Part shown: positions 4,713-8,581 of the stretch, in pieces
Numbering within the stretch: the stretch's first letter is position 1
How the letters are laid out: each line of letters opens with the position of its first letter
Origin: DATEJJ01 sp039649115
GTDB taxonomy: Bacteria; Actinomycetota; Actinomycetes; Mycobacteriales; Micromonosporaceae
Length of the DNA stretch: 8,581 nucleotides
Assembly (NCBI GenBank): GCA_039649115.1
Contig: JBBWZQ010000181.1
Location: 1 to 8,581 of the forward strand
Direction of reading: 5' to 3'
Made by a program: the position numbers and the translations under genes
The notes under the pieces: model-generated
What the model saw: the letters and a program-made list of their open reading frames with translations, nothing else
What the model was told of the DNA's origin: nothing
Databases searched by the model: none

Positions 4713-7547
4713 ATGGTTGCTCTTTCGCTACAACCGCAGCACCCCGACGGCGAGCCGTCGCCGTTTGCCGCCACGTCGGGCAGACTCGCCCTCGTGGGAC
4801 AACGGCGGCCAACTTCGCCCGTCGGCCGTGCTGAGCTGCTCGATGCCGCCCGGGGCAGCCTGAACGCTGGCGAGAGCGTGCTGGTTGTCGGTCCGGCGGG
4901 AATCGGCAAGTCCACTGTGCTCGGCGCGCTGGCGGGCGAGCCGGCGCCGCGGCGGGTACTGCGGGCGGCGGCGGCGGAGTTGGAGTCCGGGCTGCCCTAC
5001 CTCACCCTGGTGGATCTGTTCGGCACGGCGCTCGCCGAGCACGGCTCGTTGCTGCCCGGTCACCTGCGCGCCGCGCTGGACGCCGCGCTGCTGCGCACCG
5101 CGACCCCGACCACGCCACAGGACGAGCTGGCCGTACGGCTCGCCGTGCTGGAGCTGTTACGGGTACTCGCCGCGCGGTCGCCGGTACTGCTGGTGATCGA
5201 CGATCTGCAGTGGGTCGACGAGCCCAGCGCGGGGGTACTGCGGTTCGTCGCGCGCCGGGTGCCCGACCTCGCGGTCTCGGTACTGGCCGCCGAGCGCGTC
5301 TCCGCGCTGGGCCGGCTGCCGCTGCGTGCCGACCTTTGCCCGCCGCCGTGCGTCGAGCTGCCCGTCACCCCACTGTCCGAAGAGGAGCTGGCCAGGCTGC
5401 TGACCGACCGGTTCGGTGCCCGCTTCTCGCGCGGGCTGATGACCCGGTTGCACACGGCCAGCGGCGGCAACCCGATGTTCGCGGTGGAGCTGGGCCGCGC
5501 GCTGGTCGAGCGCGGCGAGGCGGGGGCCGCCGTCCCGCCGGCCGAGCCGCTGCCCGTACCGGAGCGGCTGCGCGCGCTGGTCTCCGCCCGGCTCGCCGCC
5601 CTGCCCAGCCGCCCCGGTGCCGCCCTGCTGCTGCTTGCCGCGGCCGCCCGGCCCGGCCGCGCGCTGCTGGTGCGGGCCGGGATCGATCCCGCGGTCGGGC
5701 TGGCCGAGGCGGTCGGTGCGGGAGTGGTGGAGACCGACTCCGACGGTGGCGTCCGGTTCAGCCATCCGCTGCTGCGCGAGATGGTCTACGCCGATGCGGA
5801 GCCGGCCGCCCGGGCCAGCGCGCACGAGCGGCTGGCCGCGGCCGTCGACGACCCGGTCGAGCGCGCGCGGCACCTGGCGCTGGCGCGACCCGACCCGGAC
5901 GAGGCGCTGGCGAGCACGCTGATGGACGCGGCGGCCGTGGCCCGGCGCCGGGGTGCCCCGCTGGTCGCGGCCGACCTGGCGCGGCTGGCCGCCGACCGCA
6001 CCGTCGAACCGGGCCGGGCGAGCCTGTACCGGCTGGAGGCGGCCCGGTGCGCGTACGCCGGCGGGATGTCGGCGGAGGCCAATCTGCTGGCCGGCGCCGC
6101 GCTGCGGGAAGCCGCCGACGCCGACGTGCGGGTGACCGCCCGGCTGCTGCTCGTGGACCTCGCCGGGCAGGACCAGTCCGGGATCGGGCCGCTGCTGGAC
6201 GCCGCGTTCCTGGACGCCGGCACCGACCAGGGCCTGGTCGCTCAGGTGCGGCTCAAGCGCGGCTGGAAGATGCTCTACGACGGGGACAACGAGTCGGCGC
6301 TGGCCGAGCTCAAGCGCGCGGAGCAGGCGGCCGAGCAGGCCGGGCAGACCGAGTGCCTGGTGGAGGTGCTCGCCCTGCGCGGGACCATCGAGGCGCCGGT
6401 CAACCTGCGCGGCAGCGAAGAGGTGATGGAGCGGGCCGCCAGCCTGTCCCGCGGGCTGCCGGTCAGCCGTGCCGTGGTCAACGCGCGCACCATGACCACG
6501 CAGGCCTGCCTGCTGCGCGGCGACGTGCCCGAGGCGGTACGCAGGATCGAGGCGCTGCGGGTGGCCGTCGAGCGCTCCGGCACCGTGTACGACCTGGCCA
6601 ACGTGCTCGCGGTGGTGGCATCCGTCTACAGCCGCGCGGGCCGGTGCGCGGATGCGCTGGCCGCCGGGCGGTACTGCCTGCGCCTGTTCACCGACGTCGC
6701 GGCCGGGGCACCGGGCCCGGGACTGCTGGTCGGCGCGCTGGTGGAGCTGGCCGGGGGGCAGCTGTCCCGGGCCGACGAGTACGTGGGCCGGGCGGTGGCC
6801 GCGAGCCGGGCGGCCGGCGACGAGGAGTGGCTCAAGGGCGCGTACGCGGTGCAGGGGCAGATCCAGCTGCTCGCCGGGGACCCGCTGGCGGCGGTGGAGC
6901 CGATGCGCGTGGCGTACCAGATGGAGCAGCGGCGCGGCCCGATCGACCCGGCGCACTTCCTGTGGCACGCGGACTTCGTCGAGGTACTGGCCGCGGCCGG
7001 TGCCCGGGACGAGGCGACGGCCGTGTTCACCGAGGTACGCGGGCAGGCCCTGCGGCTGGACCGGCGGGTGGTGGAGCTCGGGCTGGCCCGGGCGGGAGCG
7101 GTGCTGACCGCGCACACCGGAGATCCCCGCACCGCGGTCGCGGCACTCACCGAGGCGCTGGAGCGGTGGGCGGACCACCCGTACCCGTTCGAGTTGGCCC
7201 GGGCCTGGCAGGCGCTGGGCGGGCTGGAGCGGCGCGCGCACCGGCGTGGCGCGGCGCGCGACGCGCTGACCGAGGCGGTCGGCCGGTACGCGGCGATGGG
7301 CGCGCAGCCGTGGCTCGCCGTGGCGCAGACGGAACTGGCCAGGCTGGACGGGGCGCGGGACGCGGGCCTGTCCGCGACCGAGCGGCGGATCGTGGACCTG
7401 GTCCGGCGGGGCGCGACCAACCGGGAGATCGCCCGCGCGACGTTCTTGTCGATCAAGGCGGTCGAGGCGAACCTGACCCGCCTGTACCGGCGGTTCGGCG
7501 TGCGCAACCGGGAGCAGCTCGGGCGGGCACTGGCCGACGAACCCTGA
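4713..7547 (+). CDS. LAL-type LuxR family transcriptional regulator (ATPase plus HTH)
   Basis: A 944-aa protein, typical of LAL regulators (about 900-1000 aa). After a disordered N-terminus of about 36 residues comes SPVGRAELLDA. Next is a Walker A motif GPAGIGKST (60-68), then Walker B with its acidic continuation LLVIDDLQWVDEPS (159-172), and the sensor-like ASGGNPMFAVEL (249-260). About residues 420-870 are an Ala/Leu-rich helical array of TPR type. The last 59 residues (886-944) are a LuxR DNA-binding domain: LSATERRIVDLV, then NREIA, then the recognition helix around SIKAVEANLTRLYRRFGV. LAL proteins bind ATP and switch on secondary-metabolite or catabolic genes in response to an unknown ligand. 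It stands alone between the glycan operon and argC, so its target is not evident; autoregulation through 4599-4640 is possible. An alternative start at GTG 4665 would add 16 residues. Confidence 0.9.
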   Translation: MVALSLQPQHPDGEPSPFAATSGRLALVGQRRPTSPVGRAELLDAARGSLNAGESVLVVGPAGIGKSTVLGALAGEPAPRRVLRAAAAELESGLPYLTLVDLFGTALAEHGSLLPGHLRAALDAALLRTATPTTPQDELAVRLAVLELLRVLAARSPVLLVIDDLQWVDEPSAGVLRFVARRVPDLAVSVLAAERVSALGRLPLRADLCPPPCVELPVTPLSEEELARLLTDRFGARFSRGLMTRLHTASGGNPMFAVELGRALVERGEAGAAVPPAEPLPVPERLRALVSARLAALPSRPGAALLLLAAAARPGRALLVRAGIDPAVGLAEAVGAGVVETDSDGGVRFSHPLLREMVYADAEPAARASAHERLAAAVDDPVERARHLALARPDPDEALASTLMDAAAVARRRGAPLVAADLARLAADRTVEPGRASLYRLEAARCAYAGGMSAEANLLAGAALREAADADVRVTARLLLVDLAGQDQSGIGPLLDAAFLDAGTDQGLVAQVRLKRGWKMLYDGDNESALAELKRAEQAAEQAGQTECLVEVLALRGTIEAPVNLRGSEEVMERAASLSRGLPVSRAVVNARTMTTQACLLRGDVPEAVRRIEALRVAVERSGTVYDLANVLAVVASVYSRAGRCADALAAGRYCLRLFTDVAAGAPGPGLLVGALVELAGGQLSRADEYVGRAVAASRAAGDEEWLKGAYAVQGQIQLLAGDPLAAVEPMRVAYQMEQRRGPIDPAHFLWHADFVEVLAAAGARDEATAVFTEVRGQALRLDRRVVELGLARAGAVLTAHTGDPRTAVAALTEALERWADHPYPFELARAWQALGGLERRAHRRGAARDALTEAVGRYAAMGAQPWLAVAQTELARLDGARDAGLSATERRIVDLVRRGATNREIARATFLSIKAVEANLTRLYRRFGVRNREQLGRALADEP

Positions 7548-7552
7548 ACCGG

Positions 7553-7581
7553 TTGTCGCGCATTCTGCATGCTGATACGCT
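7553..7581 (+). promoter_or_regulatory. Promoter of the arginine operon
   Basis: TTGTCG (7553-7558) and TACGCT (7576-7581) are separated by exactly 17 bases, a good match to a housekeeping sigma-70-type promoter. Transcription would start near 7588, giving a leader of about 23 bases before the argC ATG. The -35 element begins only six bases after the regulator's stop codon. Confidence 0.6.
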
Positions 7582-7599
7582 CTCCTGCATAGACATGCG
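7566..7599 (+). promoter_or_regulatory. Tandem ARG boxes (ArgR operator) upstream of argC
   Basis: Two aligned 14-base elements, TGCATGCTGATACG (7566-7579) and TGCATAGACATGCG (7586-7599), start exactly 20 bases apart. The second is a near-palindrome (GCAT, four bases, ATGC). ArgR of bacteria binds pairs of such imperfect palindromes spaced about two helical turns apart, and actinobacterial ARG boxes are rich in TGCAT/ATGCA. The first box overlaps the -10 element and the second overlaps the expected transcription start. Bound ArgR with arginine should therefore block the promoter. Confidence 0.65.
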
Positions 7600-7610
7600 A
7601 GGAGGGGCAC

Positions 7611-8581
7611 ATGGGCGCGCGGATCGCCGTAGCCGGGGCGAGTGGCTATGCGGGCGGCGAGTTGCTGCGCCTGCTGGCCGGCCACCCGGGTGTGGAGATC
7701 GTGGCGGCCACCGGGCACGCACAGGCGGGCAGCCGGCTGGGTGAGGTACACCCGAATCTGGTGTCTCTGGCCGATCTCCGGCTCGGCGCCACCGAGCCCG
7801 GCGCCTTCGCCGGCGCGGACCTGGTGTTCCTCGCCCTGCCGCACGGCGAGTCCGCGGCGCTGTCCGCGGCCCTGCCGCGCACCGTGAAGATCGTCGACCT
7901 CGGCGCGGACCACCGGCTGCGCGACCCGGGCGCCTGGTCGCGCTACTACGGCGGCGGGCACGCCAGCGCGTGGACGTACGGCCTGCCCGAGCTGCCCGGC
8001 CAGCGGTCCGCGGTCGCCGCCGCCGACCGGGTGGCCAACACCGGCTGCTACGCGGTCGCGACCATCCTCGCCCTCGCGCCGCTGATCGCCGCCGGGCTGG
8101 CGTCGCCGGACGACGTGGTCGTGGTGGCCGCCTCGGGCACCTCCGGCGCCGGTCGCGGTGCGAAGGGGCACCTGCTGGGCAGCGAGGTGATGGGGGACCC
8201 GAGCCCGTACAAGGTCGGCGCGCACCAGCACGTACCGGAGATCAAGCAGGCGACCGGGGCGCGATCGCTGTCGATGACGCCGGTACTGGCACCGATGCCC
8301 CGGGGCATCCTCGCCACGGTGACGGCCCGCCCGTCGCGTTCCGGGCTGGCGGCCGCCGAGGTACGCGCGGCGCTGGCGGAGGCCTACGCGGGCGAGCCGT
8401 TCGTGCGGCTGCTGCCGGAGGGCACGTGGCCGCACACGGCGGCGACGGCCGGCTCCAACGCGGCGCACCTGCAGGCCACTGTGGACGGTGACTCCGGCCG
8501 GCTGGTGGTGGTCAGCGCGATCGACAACCTGGGCAAGGGCGCCGCCGGCCAGGCCGTCCAGTGCGCCAACCTGATGCTCGG
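7611..8581 (+). CDS. argC: N-acetyl-gamma-glutamyl-phosphate reductase, 3' end cut by the window
   Basis: The ATG at 7611 is preceded by a strong site, AGGAGGGG (7600-7607). The frame is open to the right edge, with 323 complete codons; the family is usually about 340-350 aa, so only a short tail is missing. ArgC reduces N-acetyl-glutamyl-5-phosphate to the semialdehyde with NADPH, the third step of arginine synthesis, in the cytoplasm. Residues 5-17 (IAVAGASGYAGGE) are the Rossmann nucleotide loop. ANTGCYAVA (142-150) holds the catalytic Cys146. SGTSGAGRGAK (175-185) is the conserved Gly-rich segment, HQHVPEI (205-211) contains the likely catalytic His, TPVLAPMPRGILAT (223-236) lines the active site, and IDNLGKGAAGQAVQ (304-317) is the family's C-terminal signature. 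In actinomycetes argC normally heads argJ, argB, argD and argR, which would lie beyond the edge. Confidence 0.97.
   Translation, partial: MGARIAVAGASGYAGGELLRLLAGHPGVEIVAATGHAQAGSRLGEVHPNLVSLADLRLGATEPGAFAGADLVFLALPHGESAALSAALPRTVKIVDLGADHRLRDPGAWSRYYGGGHASAWTYGLPELPGQRSAVAAADRVANTGCYAVATILALAPLIAAGLASPDDVVVVAASGTSGAGRGAKGHLLGSEVMGDPSPYKVGAHQHVPEIKQATGARSLSMTPVLAPMPRGILATVTARPSRSGLAAAEVRAALAEAYAGEPFVRLLPEGTWPHTAATAGSNAAHLQATVDGDSGRLVVVSAIDNLGKGAAGQAVQCANLML

Noticed and set aside
7547..7554. AACCGGTT palindrome at the end of the LAL gene as a terminator or operator
   Set aside because: Only 8 bp, no loop and no T run, and it overlaps the -35 element. It is too short for a terminator and consistent with chance.
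7560..7572. GCATTCTGCATGC as an alternative first ARG box (GCAT, five bases, ATGC)
   Set aside because: It is a perfect dyad, but its five-base spacer and roughly 26-base distance to the second box fit less well than the 20-base direct alignment of TGCAT elements. It was kept only as an overlapping alternative.
5210..7744. An 844-codon + strand open frame overlapping the LAL regulator
   Set aside because: Its translation is almost entirely Arg, Gly, Ala and Pro. The overlapping frame has Walker A, Walker B and LuxR HTH motifs and is the true gene.
5157..8468. A 1103-codon open frame on the - strand across the regulator and argC
   Set aside because: It is antisense to two well-supported genes. 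Its translation is Arg/Gly/Gln/His-rich with no recognisable domain, the usual shadow of GC-rich codon bias.
1..8581. tRNA/rRNA genes, CRISPR arrays, insertion sequences, attachment sites
   Set aside because: No cloverleaf-like sequence, regularly spaced repeat, transposase or integrase-like protein, or long inverted terminal repeat was seen in either strand.

Overview
The window is a gene-dense stretch of very GC-rich DNA from an actinomycete. The evidence is overwhelming G/C use at third codon positions, frequent GTG starts, ATGA/GTGA stop-start overlaps, a large LAL-type LuxR regulator and TGCAT-type ARG boxes in front of argC. The overall style suggests Micromonosporaceae (Actinoplanes/Micromonospora-like), but that family-level placement is inference. 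All genes are on the + strand.

Region 1 (1-4584) is the tail of a surface-glycan or glycolipid operon. It starts inside a nucleotide-sugar dehydrogenase (cut by the left edge). This is followed by a cytoplasmic family-2 glycosyltransferase (ATGA overlap), a 538-aa polytopic GT-C/PMT-like membrane glycosyltransferase (GTGA overlap), a 31-codon leftover of a second family-2 glycosyltransferase (15-base gap), and a 466-aa polytopic membrane protein with a Trp-Ala-Glu-Asp motif (GTGA overlap). The implied workflow is to oxidise an NDP-sugar to the uronate, load a sugar onto a lipid carrier on the inner face, then use or transfer the lipid-linked sugar on the outer face. Sugar identity, carrier and acceptor cannot be read from the sequence.

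Region 2 (4585-4712) is a short promoter-type gap with two 8-bp palindromes and a GTCAC/GTGAC inverted repeat around a TATAGG element. No convincing terminator is visible. Region 3 (4713-7547) is one large LAL regulator: an N-terminal AAA/STAND-type ATPase, a helical repeat middle and a C-terminal LuxR helix-turn-helix.

Region 4 (7548-8581) starts the arginine biosynthesis operon. A compact 63-base gap carries a good promoter (TTGTCG, 17-base spacer, TACGCT) overlapped by two tandem ARG-box-like elements exactly 20 bases apart. argC follows and is cut by the right edge about 15-25 residues before its expected end.

No tRNA, rRNA, CRISPR, insertion sequence or phage element was seen. The items most worth a second look are the glycosyltransferase remnant kept in translational coupling (3092-3187), the tandem ARG boxes (7566-7599), the uncharacterised WAED membrane protein, and a marked GTAC enrichment across the window. 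I do not see clear evidence for a wholly new biological system. The glycan operon is the most plausible place for undescribed biochemistry.
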